DNA of 64,000 nucleotides from JAJRZL01 sp964557855 (GTDB taxonomy: Bacteria; Zixibacteria; MSB-5A5; GN15; FEB-12): assembly GCA_964557855.1 (NCBI GenBank), contig CAZLBP010000010.1:1-64000 (forward strand), written 5' to 3'. Each line of letters starts with the position of its first letter. The first letter of the stretch is position 1. The notes under the pieces are model-generated. The model searched no databases, had not been told where the DNA came from, and saw only the letters and a list, made by a program, of their open reading frames with translations. Shown here piece by piece: positions 8,368 to 16,515 of this stretch. A program made the position numbers and the translations under genes.

Positions 8368-10527
8368 ATGAATCGCCGGGCTTTTCTGCTGGGCCTGTTC
8401 TCCGTCGGCGGACAGGTGTTGATCCTTCGCGAAGTAGTCTCCACCTTTCACGGCAATGAGTTATTGATAGGAACGACGCTGTTCGGCTGGCTGTCGGCGG
8501 TGGCGGTCGGAGCCTATCTGGGCGGGAAACCGTTTTCAAACGTGTCACCGGGCGGGCTCTTTGTCCTGGGTGCGGTCGCCTTGCCGGCGCTCCTTGTCGC
8601 AATTCGTCTCTCGCCTCTGGCGTTCAGTCCCCTCGCCGGCGACTTCACGCCTTTCACAACCGCCGCCGTCGTCTCATTGTTGACGGTGATCCCGGTCGGC
8701 ATCATATCCGGCTGGCTCTTCCCGACGATCACGAAATCAGGGTATCAGGCCAATGAGGACATCGCCCGCGTGTATCTGTTCGAGGGAGTGGGCGCTTTCG
8801 CGGGCGGCGTGCTGCTCGTGTTTCTGGTGGGAGAACTTCTGTCTTCGCTGGGCGCGGCACTGTTTCTCGGTGTGTTGGTGCTGACCGGCAATGTCTTACC
8901 GGAGGGCCGACGCGCTTCGTCGTCGTATCTGTGGTTAATTCCGACTGTGCTGATAGTCGGGTACGGGATTCATGTCGTAACTCCGCCTCTGGAAGAATCT
9001 CTCGATCAGATAAAGTACGAATCGTATCGGGTGGAAAGCTCCTTTGACACACATTACGGCCATCAGACACTCTTGTCTCGAGACAGCACGTATGTCTTGC
9101 TAACGGACAATACGGTCGAAGCCGTTTATCCCGACTGGTCAGGTTCGGAACATCTTCTGATTCCCCCGCTGCTCTATCAGGATTCGCAGTCCACGGTGCT
9201 TTTTGTCGGTCGGCCCGAGTTCGGTATCGCACAGCTGGCCGAGAGATTTCCGGGGCTGTCTCTCACGGCGGTTGATCCTCGGGAGTTCGAATTTGAAATC
9301 GGGAAGTCGGATGCAGTCCCTGTAGCCGTTTTCAAAAATGATCCGGTGGCTTTCTTCACGCGGGCCGGCCTGCTGGACCATTATGATGTTGTTATTCTGC
9401 CTCTGGAGACCCTCGACAGCTACAAGAGCAGCCGGTATCTTACCGGACGCTTCTTGTCCGTGTGCCAGGGTGCTCTGAGTCGCGACGGCGTGCTGTATGT
9501 ACCCACGGCCTATGACACGGACCGGTATGTCACCCCTGAGACAGCGAGACTGCTGGCCACTATCAGGGACGTGCTGCGGCGCAGTTTTGAGCGCGTGCAC
9601 TTGTGGCCGGGCGCGAACACCCTTGTTTTTGCCTCCGATTCGGCAGTGCTGGACGTGCCGTACGATTCAATTCAAGCCAGGCTGGCTTCGCTCCCATGCC
9701 AACCGGCGTACGTCAATGACTACTATTTATGGGATCGATTCGCCGAATACAAGATCAGCCGGCTTGACAGCGCTTTGACTGTCGCTCACGAAACCAACAG
9801 CCTGAACAGACCGGTGATTTCACTCTACCAGGCCTCGTACCGCGCCAGACTCAGCGGCGGCGATAAATGGACTATAGACTTGTTATTTAAGCAACCCGTA
9901 TGGTTGGTGCCGTTGCTGCTGGTCCTCGTGCTGTTCGGCAGGTCCGTCACCGGCTCGAATCGCAATACTTCACTGGCGCTGTTCCTGTATTTCATAGCCG
10001 GTCTCGTATCACTCATATTGGAGCTGTTAACCTTCTATCTGTATCAGGCCACCACCGGTTCGTTGTACCTGGAAATGTCGCTCCTGATCGGCGGCTTCAT
10101 GCTGGGCCTGGCGGTGGGAACCTACTACTCCCTGCGATGGGGTGACAGACATTCGACCGCCCCGGCGGCCCTCCTGTTGCTGCTGCTCGCCACCGTGCTC
10201 TTTCTCTTCACCCATGAACGGGTGACGCCGCGGGTGTCCCTCATCTACTACACGCTCTTTCTTTTCACCGCGGCCGCAGCCACGGGGAGTCTTTTTGTGG
10301 CCGCCACCAACCGCTATTATGATCCGTACGGAACCCGGAATCGCGGCGTCGGCTACGCTTTCGAGCTGTTCGGTTCGGCCATCGGCGCCTTGTTTGCGAC
10401 CACGGTCTTGCTGCCCCTGATCGGTTTACAGTGGTTATTGATATCCATAATCATTGTGCTTGCGCTGGCTTTGGCTGCGGTCTGGATAACATCCGGCGGC
10501 AAACGGAAGACAATTGTGATCGGGTAG
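8368..10527 (+). CDS. Membrane-bound spermidine-synthase-like protein, catalytic core degenerate
   Basis: A 719-aa protein beginning 1 nt after amrS. About six transmembrane segments fill residues 1-200, followed by a soluble Rossmann-like domain resembling polyamine aminopropyltransferases, then another block of hydrophobic segments from about 510 to the end. The layout is that of fused MFS/spermidine-synthase-like proteins, including the early SVGGQVLILREVVSTFHGNE segment. The nucleotide-binding loop reads VGRPEFG instead of GGGDG, and the expected acidic catalytic residue in the VILPLETLDSY strand is missing. It therefore probably does not make spermidine and may be a membrane scaffold or a binder of a SAM-like ligand. 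An ORF-extending start at 8029 lies inside amrS and is rejected. Confidence 0.72.
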   Translation: MNRRAFLLGLFSVGGQVLILREVVSTFHGNELLIGTTLFGWLSAVAVGAYLGGKPFSNVSPGGLFVLGAVALPALLVAIRLSPLAFSPLAGDFTPFTTAAVVSLLTVIPVGIISGWLFPTITKSGYQANEDIARVYLFEGVGAFAGGVLLVFLVGELLSSLGAALFLGVLVLTGNVLPEGRRASSSYLWLIPTVLIVGYGIHVVTPPLEESLDQIKYESYRVESSFDTHYGHQTLLSRDSTYVLLTDNTVEAVYPDWSGSEHLLIPPLLYQDSQSTVLFVGRPEFGIAQLAERFPGLSLTAVDPREFEFEIGKSDAVPVAVFKNDPVAFFTRAGLLDHYDVVILPLETLDSYKSSRYLTGRFLSVCQGALSRDGVLYVPTAYDTDRYVTPETARLLATIRDVLRRSFERVHLWPGANTLVFASDSAVLDVPYDSIQARLASLPCQPAYVNDYYLWDRFAEYKISRLDSALTVAHETNSLNRPVISLYQASYRARLSGGDKWTIDLLFKQPVWLVPLLLVLVLFGRSVTGSNRNTSLALFLYFIAGLVSLILELLTFYLYQATTGSLYLEMSLLIGGFMLGLAVGTYYSLRWGDRHSTAPAALLLLLLATVLFLFTHERVTPRVSLIYYTLFLFTAAAATGSLFVAATNRYYDPYGTRNRGVGYAFELFGSAIGALFATTVLLPLIGLQWLLISIIIVLALALAAVWITSGGKRKTIVIG

Positions 10528-10557
10528 CTCCAGAGCCACCCGTTTCAGCGGTCGGTC

Positions 10558-11166
10558 CTACGCATGTCCCCCACGCTGGTACCACAGGTAGTAGATCTGC
10601 CTTCCTTCCGCCCGCCATTTTTGCTCGAAGAACGTCGGCGTATAGCCGAACAAGTCCTCCGCATTCACGAATGGATCACCCGTACAAACGAGCGATGGCA
10701 CCTGGCGACAGTTATCGATCACCCAGTCGGCGTACCAGGCGACGTCAGTGGCGAAGAACAGGCTTCCCTCCGGCTGCAGGTAGCTCTGCAGCAACTCGAT
10801 GAATTCAATCTGCAGTAGCCGCTTCAGGGCGTGACGTTTCTTCGGCCACGGATCGGGGAACAGGACATAGATTTTCTCGAACGTCTCCTTTTCAAAGAAG
10901 CGGTCTAACACAATGCGGGCGTCGCCTCTCAATAGCTGGATATTCTTCAAACCCCGTTTTTCGATACGAGGGATCAGCTTGTGAAACCGTTTCCAGGCTA
11001 TCTCAATAGCGACAAACTGCTTGTCCGGCCAGGCCTCGGCCAGGTCCATGAGCAGATCCCCGCGTCCGGGTCCGATTTCAAGAACATCGCCCCCCTCAAC
11101 CGACGAACCCTTCGGATAAATGAGAATCGGTTTGCGTGATTCGAATTCCCTGGGAAACTTCTTCAT
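10558..11166 (-). CDS. trmB: tRNA (guanine-N7)-methyltransferase
   Basis: TrmB uses S-adenosylmethionine to methylate G46 in the variable loop of tRNAs. The 202-aa product has the SAM-binding motif LEIGPGRGDLLMDLAE near residue 30 and the family signature LFPDPWPKKRHALKRLLQ near residue 120. The start is taken at the ATG at 11166 (MKKFPREF), whose ATGA overlaps the stop of the upstream SDR gene, giving translational coupling; a start 45 nt further up would only add residues translated from the neighbour. Its length is typical of the family. Confidence 0.92.
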   Translation of the reverse strand: MKKFPREFESRKPILIYPKGSSVEGGDVLEIGPGRGDLLMDLAEAWPDKQFVAIEIAWKRFHKLIPRIEKRGLKNIQLLRGDARIVLDRFFEKETFEKIYVLFPDPWPKKRHALKRLLQIEFIELLQSYLQPEGSLFFATDVAWYADWVIDNCRQVPSLVCTGDPFVNAEDLFGYTPTFFEQKWRAEGRQIYYLWYQRGGHA

Positions 11167-12071
11167 GAATCGGGAGTCTTGAGTATATGAATCAAAGCGT
11201 CTTCCAGGCACCGATGCCGGAATTCAAAACCGGCGTCCGTCAGTTTCTGTGGCAGTGCTCTCTGGCCCCGCAGCAGCAGCTCATCCCCCATCTCACCGAA
11301 CATGGCCCTGACGGCCAACCGGGGCACGGTCAGGAAGGTCGGTCGGCGCAATACTTTGCCTAGGCATATGGTGTATTCGGCATTGGTCACCGGCTCGGGC
11401 GCAACCAGGTTGACCGGGCCGGACAGGCTCTCGGCGTACAGCAAGAACTCGATAATGTGTACAACGTCTTCAAGCGCAATCCAACTGAAGTACTGATTCC
11501 CCGTGCCTAGTTTGCCGCCCAGGCCCAGCTTGAAAACGGGCAACATCAGCGGCAAAGCTCCCCCCTTCTTCGTCAGGACAACGCCCGTTCGCATGTGAAC
11601 GATTCTCACTCCGGCATCTTTTACCGGCTGTGCCGCCGCTTCCCAGTCCGCGCAGAGTTCCGCCACAAATCCCCGTCCCGGCCCACTTTGTTCAGTAACG
11701 ACTTCATGCCCCCGATCGCCATAATAGCCCGCGCCGGAGGCGGAGACAAACACCTTCGGCGGATCGGACAATGTCGAAACTACTTCACTCAGAAACCGGG
11801 TACTGATAACTCGACTATCATGAATCCGTTTCTTCTTGCTTTGGGTCCAGCGCAGACCGGCAAGCGATTCGCCGGAAAGATGAACGACAGCATCAATACC
11901 CTCGATCTCCGCTGCATCTATCCTGTGTTCATAGGGATCCCAGAAGACGGTCTTCTCGTGACTCTCCGCCGGCCCTCGTACGAGACGAACGGTTTCGTGC
12001 CCGTTGGCGTGCAGGTATTCCCTTACTGACGTGCCGATCAGCCCCGATGCACCTGACATTAGAATCTTCAC
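11163..12071 (-). CDS. TIGR01777-type NAD(P)-dependent epimerase/SDR (YfcH-like)
   Basis: The product (302 aa) starts at GTG 12071, which has AAGGAG 8 nt upstream. The N-terminal KILMSGASGLIGTSVREYL is a Rossmann dinucleotide-binding motif of extended short-chain dehydrogenases. SGAGYYGDRG and the closing PQKLTDAGFEFRHRCLEDAL segment are characteristic of the TIGR01777/YfcH group, whose substrate is unknown. The active-site tyrosine lies in the GYYGD region. It overlaps trmB by 4 nt, so the two are co-expressed, but I see no functional link between them. Confidence 0.85.
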   Translation of the reverse strand: MKILMSGASGLIGTSVREYLHANGHETVRLVRGPAESHEKTVFWDPYEHRIDAAEIEGIDAVVHLSGESLAGLRWTQSKKKRIHDSRVISTRFLSEVVSTLSDPPKVFVSASGAGYYGDRGHEVVTEQSGPGRGFVAELCADWEAAAQPVKDAGVRIVHMRTGVVLTKKGGALPLMLPVFKLGLGGKLGTGNQYFSWIALEDVVHIIEFLLYAESLSGPVNLVAPEPVTNAEYTICLGKVLRRPTFLTVPRLAVRAMFGEMGDELLLRGQRALPQKLTDAGFEFRHRCLEDALIHILKTPDS

Positions 12072-12121
12072 ACAAATACTCCTTCGGCAACAGAGAAATG
12101 GCAGATTCACTTCATGTATAG

Positions 12122-12154
12122 AACAAAACCGCCGACGAAGGATTTTGTTCGGCG
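12122..12154 (-). terminator. Rho-independent terminator after purH
   Basis: Read on the minus strand, CGCCGA at 12154-12149 pairs with TCGGCG at 12135-12130 across a 13-nt loop and is followed by GTTTTGTTC. It begins immediately after the purH stop codon and ends the purN-purC-purH transcript before the SDR-trmB pair. Confidence 0.6.
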
Positions 12155-13738
12155 CTAGTGCTTGAAGTGCCGGTGCCCGGTAAACACCATGGCGGCGCCG
12201 GCTCGGTCGGCAGCCTCGATTGCCTGCTCATCGCCTTTCGAGCCGCCGGGCTGAATTATAGCCGTCACGCCGGCATCAGTGGCCACTTCGACGCCGTCCG
12301 GCATCGGGAAGAACGCATCGGACGCCATCACGGCTCCCTTAGCACGATCTCCGGCCCGTTTCACCGCCATGAAAACGGAGTCGACACGCGATGTTTGCCC
12401 CATGCCGATACCTACCGTAGCCGTATCTTTCGTCAGCACGATGGCGTTGGACTTTGTATGCTTGACGACTTTCCACCCGAACAGCAGCGACCGGAGTTCC
12501 TCTTCCGTTGGCGCCCGTTTCGTGACCGTTTTCAATTCGCCGGCACCGGTCTCCAGTGTGTCGGCCTCCTGCAAAAGCAGTCCGCCACGAATCACTTTGT
12601 AAACCATGTCAACCTTCGGCATACCGTCGGCAATGGCCGGCAGGGCCAGCAGACGACGGGTCTTCTTCTTTTTCAGCAGTTTGAACGCATCCTCGCTGAA
12701 AGAGGGCGCGACCATGCATTCCACGAACGGCGTTTCATGCAGCAGCTTGGCGCAGTCCATATCCACCGGTCGATTCAACCCGATTATGGATCCGAATGCC
12801 GACAGCGGATCGCTGTCGTACGCCGCCTGATACGCCTCAGCGATCGTCTCGCCGGTCGCCGCACCGCACGGATTCGCGTGCTTGAGCACGCAGGCAAACG
12901 GTTCCTTGAAATCGAGCAGCATGTCCAGACAGGCGTCCAGGTCACCGTAGTTGTTGTACGACAGCTCCTTGCCGGACAGGATTTCGGCATTGAGGAGCGA
13001 CGGACCGCGGTATTCATCTTTCACGTACAGGGCCGCTTTCTGGTGAGGATTTTCGCCATACCGAGGCTCGGATCGATACGTGAAGGACAGATGCAACTGC
13101 GAAGGAAAGGCCTCCTTCTTCTCTTTTTTCGCCGCTTCTCCGGAACCTGCGAAAAACTCGGCTATGCTCGTATCATAGCGGGATGTTACCTCAAACACCT
13201 TGGCGGCACTCCTCTTGCGAAACGCCAGTGACGTGGCGCCGTGATTGGTCTGCATCTCCTCCACTAACTCATCATAGTCACGAGCATCTACGACCACCGT
13301 GACACTCTCATAATTCTTGGCAGCCGACCGCAGCATGGTGGGGCCGCCGATGTCGATGTTTTCGATGATTTCCTCGTCGGTGGCGTTGGTCCGGGCCAGA
13401 GTCTGTGCGAACGGGTACAGGTTGACGACCACCAGGTCGATAGGTTTGTAATCCTGTTCGCTGAGGGTCTGCATATCGTTCTCGTTTTGGCGGCGAGCCA
13501 GCAATCCGGCATGGATCTTCGGGTGCAGCGTCTTCACGCGCCCGTCGAGTATCTCGGGACACCCGGTAAACGTGGATACTGAAACCGTCTGAACGCCGGC
13601 TTCCTTGAGCTGTTTCAAAGTACCGCCGGTGGACAGAATCTCCACCCCCATTTGGTCGAGATGCTCGCCCAATTTGGTAACGCCGGTCTTGTCGGAAACG
13701 GATATCAACGCTCGTTGTATCTTGACCTTGTCAGGCAT
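12155..13738 (-). CDS. purH: Bifunctional AICAR formyltransferase/IMP cyclohydrolase
   Basis: PurH performs the last two steps of IMP synthesis. The 527-aa protein has an N-terminal MGS-like IMP cyclohydrolase domain (ALISVSDKTGVTKLGEHLD, STGGTLKQLKEAG, DGRVKTLHPKIHAGLLARR) and a C-terminal AICAR transformylase domain (RYGENPHQKAALY, ELSYNNYGDLDACLDML, LKHANPCGAA). Its length is the usual one. It is the last gene of purN-purC-purH, 49 bp after purC, and is followed directly by a terminator hairpin. Confidence 0.97.
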   Translation of the reverse strand: MPDKVKIQRALISVSDKTGVTKLGEHLDQMGVEILSTGGTLKQLKEAGVQTVSVSTFTGCPEILDGRVKTLHPKIHAGLLARRQNENDMQTLSEQDYKPIDLVVVNLYPFAQTLARTNATDEEIIENIDIGGPTMLRSAAKNYESVTVVVDARDYDELVEEMQTNHGATSLAFRKRSAAKVFEVTSRYDTSIAEFFAGSGEAAKKEKKEAFPSQLHLSFTYRSEPRYGENPHQKAALYVKDEYRGPSLLNAEILSGKELSYNNYGDLDACLDMLLDFKEPFACVLKHANPCGAATGETIAEAYQAAYDSDPLSAFGSIIGLNRPVDMDCAKLLHETPFVECMVAPSFSEDAFKLLKKKKTRRLLALPAIADGMPKVDMVYKVIRGGLLLQEADTLETGAGELKTVTKRAPTEEELRSLLFGWKVVKHTKSNAIVLTKDTATVGIGMGQTSRVDSVFMAVKRAGDRAKGAVMASDAFFPMPDGVEVATDAGVTAIIQPGGSKGDEQAIEAADRAGAAMVFTGHRHFKH

Positions 13739-13787
13739 AGACTGTAGTCCTGTTTTTGTTTTGATAAGACATATGTGCGAAGAACAC

Positions 13788-14696
13788 TTACTTCCCTGTC
13801 AATAATCGCTGGGCTTCACGGTATCTCGTGGCCGAAGCCTCCACCACTTCGTCCGGCAGCGCCGGCGCCGGGGGCTTCTTGTTCCATCCCAGTTGAGCCA
13901 GATAATCGCGGACCGGCTGCTTGTCGAACGATGGCTGCGACTGTCCGACTTCGTACTTATCGACCGGCCAGAAGCGACTCGAATCGGGCGACAGCACTTC
14001 GTCGATCAGTATGAACTTACCGTCCTTGAACCCGAACTCGAATTTCGTATCGGCAATGATAATCCCCTTCGTCAGGGCGTAATCGGCCGCTTTCGTGTAC
14101 ACCGCCAGCGACTTTTCCCGGCACAGCTCGGCCGTGTTCCCACCGATCAGGTCTACCAGCTGCTCGAAACTGATGTTCTCATCGTGCCCGTCATCGTTCT
14201 TGGTCGACGGCGTGAAGATCGGCTCCGGCAACTTCTGCGACTCTTGCAGGTCTGGCCGAAATTCGAATCCGTGCACCGTGTTGGAGCCCGCTTTCCGGGC
14301 GGCTTTGAGCTCCTTCCACATCGAGCCGGAGATATAGCCGCGGACGATACACTCGCAGTCGATGCGTTCCGCTTTGGTCACGATCATGGACCTGCCTTCG
14401 AGTACGTCCCGGTACTTCCGCAATTCCGCGGGATAGCTGCCGATGTCAGCCGTAATGAAGTGGTTATCAACCACGTCCGACAGGAAGTCAAACCAGAAAA
14501 TAGACATTGCCGTCAGTACTTTGCCCTTGCCCGGAATGCCGTTCGGCATCACGACGTCGAACGCCGAAATACGGTCGCTGGCCACGAACAGCAGCGAATC
14601 TCCCAGATCGTAGACATCGCGCACTTTCCCCCGCACCAACAGGGGGAATTCCTTTATCTCTGTCGTCAGGACGACATCTTCAACGTTGCTTTTCAT
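13788..14696 (-). CDS. purC: Phosphoribosylaminoimidazole-succinocarboxamide (SAICAR) synthase
   Basis: PurC joins aspartate to CAIR in an ATP-dependent step of purine synthesis. Recognisable are LLVRGKVRDVYDLGDSLLF, VASDRISAFDVVMPNGIPGKG near the N-terminus, and the late DEVLSPDSSRFW motif. At about 300 aa it is the longer, yeast-like form. I chose the ATG at 14696, with AAGGTG just upstream; a GTG 6 nt earlier is also possible. The first 17 nt overlap purN, so translation is coupled. Confidence 0.95.
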   Translation of the reverse strand: MKSNVEDVVLTTEIKEFPLLVRGKVRDVYDLGDSLLFVASDRISAFDVVMPNGIPGKGKVLTAMSIFWFDFLSDVVDNHFITADIGSYPAELRKYRDVLEGRSMIVTKAERIDCECIVRGYISGSMWKELKAARKAGSNTVHGFEFRPDLQESQKLPEPIFTPSTKNDDGHDENISFEQLVDLIGGNTAELCREKSLAVYTKAADYALTKGIIIADTKFEFGFKDGKFILIDEVLSPDSSRFWPVDKYEVGQSQPSFDKQPVRDYLAQLGWNKKPPAPALPDEVVEASATRYREAQRLLTGK

Positions 14697-15291
14697 ATTC
14701 ACCTTGAATGAGTTTGTTCAGCACCCGAGGGTACCATTTGTGTTCTTGTTCGAGAATCCTTGCCGCCAATGAACCCGGGGTATCACCCGGTTCGACCGGC
14801 ACCGTTATCTGATGCAGCACATTCCCGTGGTCATATACTTCATCAACGAGATGAATGGTCAAACCTGACTCCGTATCGCCGGAATTCAGCACCGCCTCAT
14901 GAACGTGGTGACCGTACATCCCCTTCCCGCCGTATTTCGGCAGCAACGCCGGATGGATATTGACAATGCAACCTCGATATGCTTTTACCACGTTGGCCGG
15001 CAACAACTTAAGATACCCGGCCAGAGCAATGTAGTCCACCCCGTGTTGGTTCAAACGATCCAACAGATCCGCCGCTGCCGCCTCCGGCGTCTCGTAATCC
15101 CTGGGCTTATATACGAAGGAATCGATCGATTCGTTTTCGGCTCTCTTGAGGCCGTAGGCTTTGCCCAGTGATGATACCACGAACACGATTGCCGCATCCA
15201 GAATCCCCGATTTAGCGGCGTCGATCAAGGCCTGCAGATTCGATCCGCCTCCCGAAATAAAGACGGCTATACGTGGCTTAGTGACGGTCAA
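14680..15291 (-). CDS. purN: Phosphoribosylglycinamide formyltransferase
   Basis: PurN transfers a formyl group from 10-formyl-THF to GAR. The 203-aa product has the start RIAVFISGGGSNLQALIDA and the catalytic stretch GYLKLLP...NIHPALLPKYGGKGMYGHHVHEAV, with the active-site Asn-His pair present and the Asp in HLVDEVYDHG. The likely start is TTG (15291), since no ATG lies close; its Shine-Dalgarno is weakly placed. It is the first gene of the pur operon. Confidence 0.93.
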   Translation of the reverse strand: MTVTKPRIAVFISGGGSNLQALIDAAKSGILDAAIVFVVSSLGKAYGLKRAENESIDSFVYKPRDYETPEAAAADLLDRLNQHGVDYIALAGYLKLLPANVVKAYRGCIVNIHPALLPKYGGKGMYGHHVHEAVLNSGDTESGLTIHLVDEVYDHGNVLHQITVPVEPGDTPGSLAARILEQEHKWYPRVLNKLIQGEYEKQR

Positions 15292-15365
15292 ACCAGTGAG
15301 TCTCTCCTGACTTTCTGCATCTGCATGGTTTCAGTTCAACAGACGAATACCTAATTAGAGTGAGG

Positions 15366-15393
15366 AATATACGGCTGCATACGGGATTGTCAA
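15366..15393 (-). promoter_or_regulatory. Sigma70-type promoter of purNCH
   Basis: On the minus strand a perfect TTGACA (15393-15388) is separated by 16 nt from TATATT (15371-15366). The predicted start site leaves a leader of about 65 nt before purN. It is one of the best-formed promoters in the window and sits in the only intergenic gap upstream of the operon. I see no purine riboswitch in the leader. Confidence 0.7.
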
Positions 15394-15409
15394 TTGTTAT
15401 CGAAAAACG

Positions 15410-16216
15410 CTATTCGGTCTCGATATCGCTAAGAAACTCAAGCATATCAGCATTGAATTTCTCCGGGGCTTCAAGATTGACCATGTGACCGATGTCTTCA
15501 TATATATGTAAGCGGCTGTTGGGGATACGCCCGTCTAACTCCCTGGCCAGGGGAACGAAAATCCTGTCTTCGCTTCCGGCAAAAATACAGGTCGGAACCA
15601 TTATCTCATGGACGCGCTCCAGATCATGGCCAGGATGCGGATATTTGCCGCGCCGTTCATCCAGCCAGGGCGCCCCGGAGTGATCACGAATCATTCTCTC
15701 CATTAGATTCTTGATATCGGCCTGGTCCGATCCGTAATATGAGGTCGAGATTTGCAGCCACTTCTCCCTCGCCGCTTCGACACCTCTTTCGCGCACCATC
15801 TGATCTATTTTCGAAATGCGCTTGCCGATATCCCATCCCGCCGCCCCGGTACTGACCAGCGTCATCGAGCGCAGTCTCTCTTGATTCTTCAGCGCGTACC
15901 CGATGGCGGTCGAGCCGCCCATTGACAGCCCAACTATGTGGAATCGTTCGAGCTCCAGCGCATCGACAAACCGGGCCAGGTCCTCGACCCGGTCGGCGCG
16001 GCTGTAGCCGGTCGAAGGTGCATCGGACAGCCCGTGCCCGCAGGCGTCCATGAGAATGAGATGGTACCCATTGCTCTCAAAAAAAGGCACCGATGGTGCC
16101 CACATGCGGCGGTCGAGCGTGAAACCGTGAAGTAATATGATGGGGGCGGTGGAAACACTCTCGGGTTTATATTCATTGTAGTGGAGACTGAGGTTGTTGA
16201 TGCGTACGCGGGGCAT
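15410..16216 (-). CDS. Alpha/beta hydrolase
   Basis: A 268-aa alpha/beta-hydrolase-fold protein. It has the oxyanion-hole motif ILLHGFTLDRRMW, the nucleophile elbow GLSMGGSTA (Ser in GxSxG), a late acid in FAGSEDRIF, and the catalytic histidine in YEDIGHMVNLEAPEKF. Homologues include esterases, lactonases and 3-oxoadipate enol-lactonase-like enzymes; the substrate cannot be told. The start at 16216 (MPRVRINNLSLHY) is preferred over a long N-terminal extension that would be translated from repeat-containing intergenic DNA. Confidence 0.83.
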   Translation of the reverse strand: MPRVRINNLSLHYNEYKPESVSTAPIILLHGFTLDRRMWAPSVPFFESNGYHLILMDACGHGLSDAPSTGYSRADRVEDLARFVDALELERFHIVGLSMGGSTAIGYALKNQERLRSMTLVSTGAAGWDIGKRISKIDQMVRERGVEAAREKWLQISTSYYGSDQADIKNLMERMIRDHSGAPWLDERRGKYPHPGHDLERVHEIMVPTCIFAGSEDRIFVPLARELDGRIPNSRLHIYEDIGHMVNLEAPEKFNADMLEFLSDIETE

Positions 16217-16402
16217 GGGGTGGTTGTGGTTCCTTTCGTTTGTTGGGAGAGAATATATTTGAGGCGGGCGGGATGTCAACGAATCGATCGTGTGTTGTGG
16301 GGATTCAGACCCACGACCGTTTCCGGCGGGTCTGAAGACCCGCGCGGCAGAAGGCAGGCAGATGTGGACATCTGCCAACCACTGAACCAAAGCTGACCAG
16401 CA

Positions 16403-16493
16403 TCAGGTCACACCCCGCCGTAGGCGGGCCAGGACCTGACGCAACATACCAATAGTTCGCTCGTGGCGGACCGTAGGCGGGCCAGGACCTGAC
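16403..16493. repeat. Nested palindromic intergenic repeat (one full, one partial copy)
   Basis: TCAGGTC at 16403-16409 pairs with GACCTGA at 16433-16439 and encloses an inner palindrome CCCGCC-gta-GGCGGG. A partial second copy follows (about 16465-16493) that repeats the right half, so a run of some 25 nt ending in ACCTGACGCAA occurs twice, about 52 bp apart. Related palindromes with the same outer arms occur at 41446-41487 and 41514-41553. The element is confined to gaps between genes. Confidence 0.6.
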
Positions 16494-16515
16494 GCAATAC
16501 ACCAAGGGACCAGGG

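Noticed and set aside
12158..13231. Long plus-strand reading frame opposite purH
   Set aside because: It is the complementary-strand shadow of a highly conserved gene; no homology and no start signal.
16217..16390. 58-residue N-terminal extension of the alpha/beta hydrolase
   Set aside because: It is translated from intergenic DNA and does not resemble the hydrolase fold.
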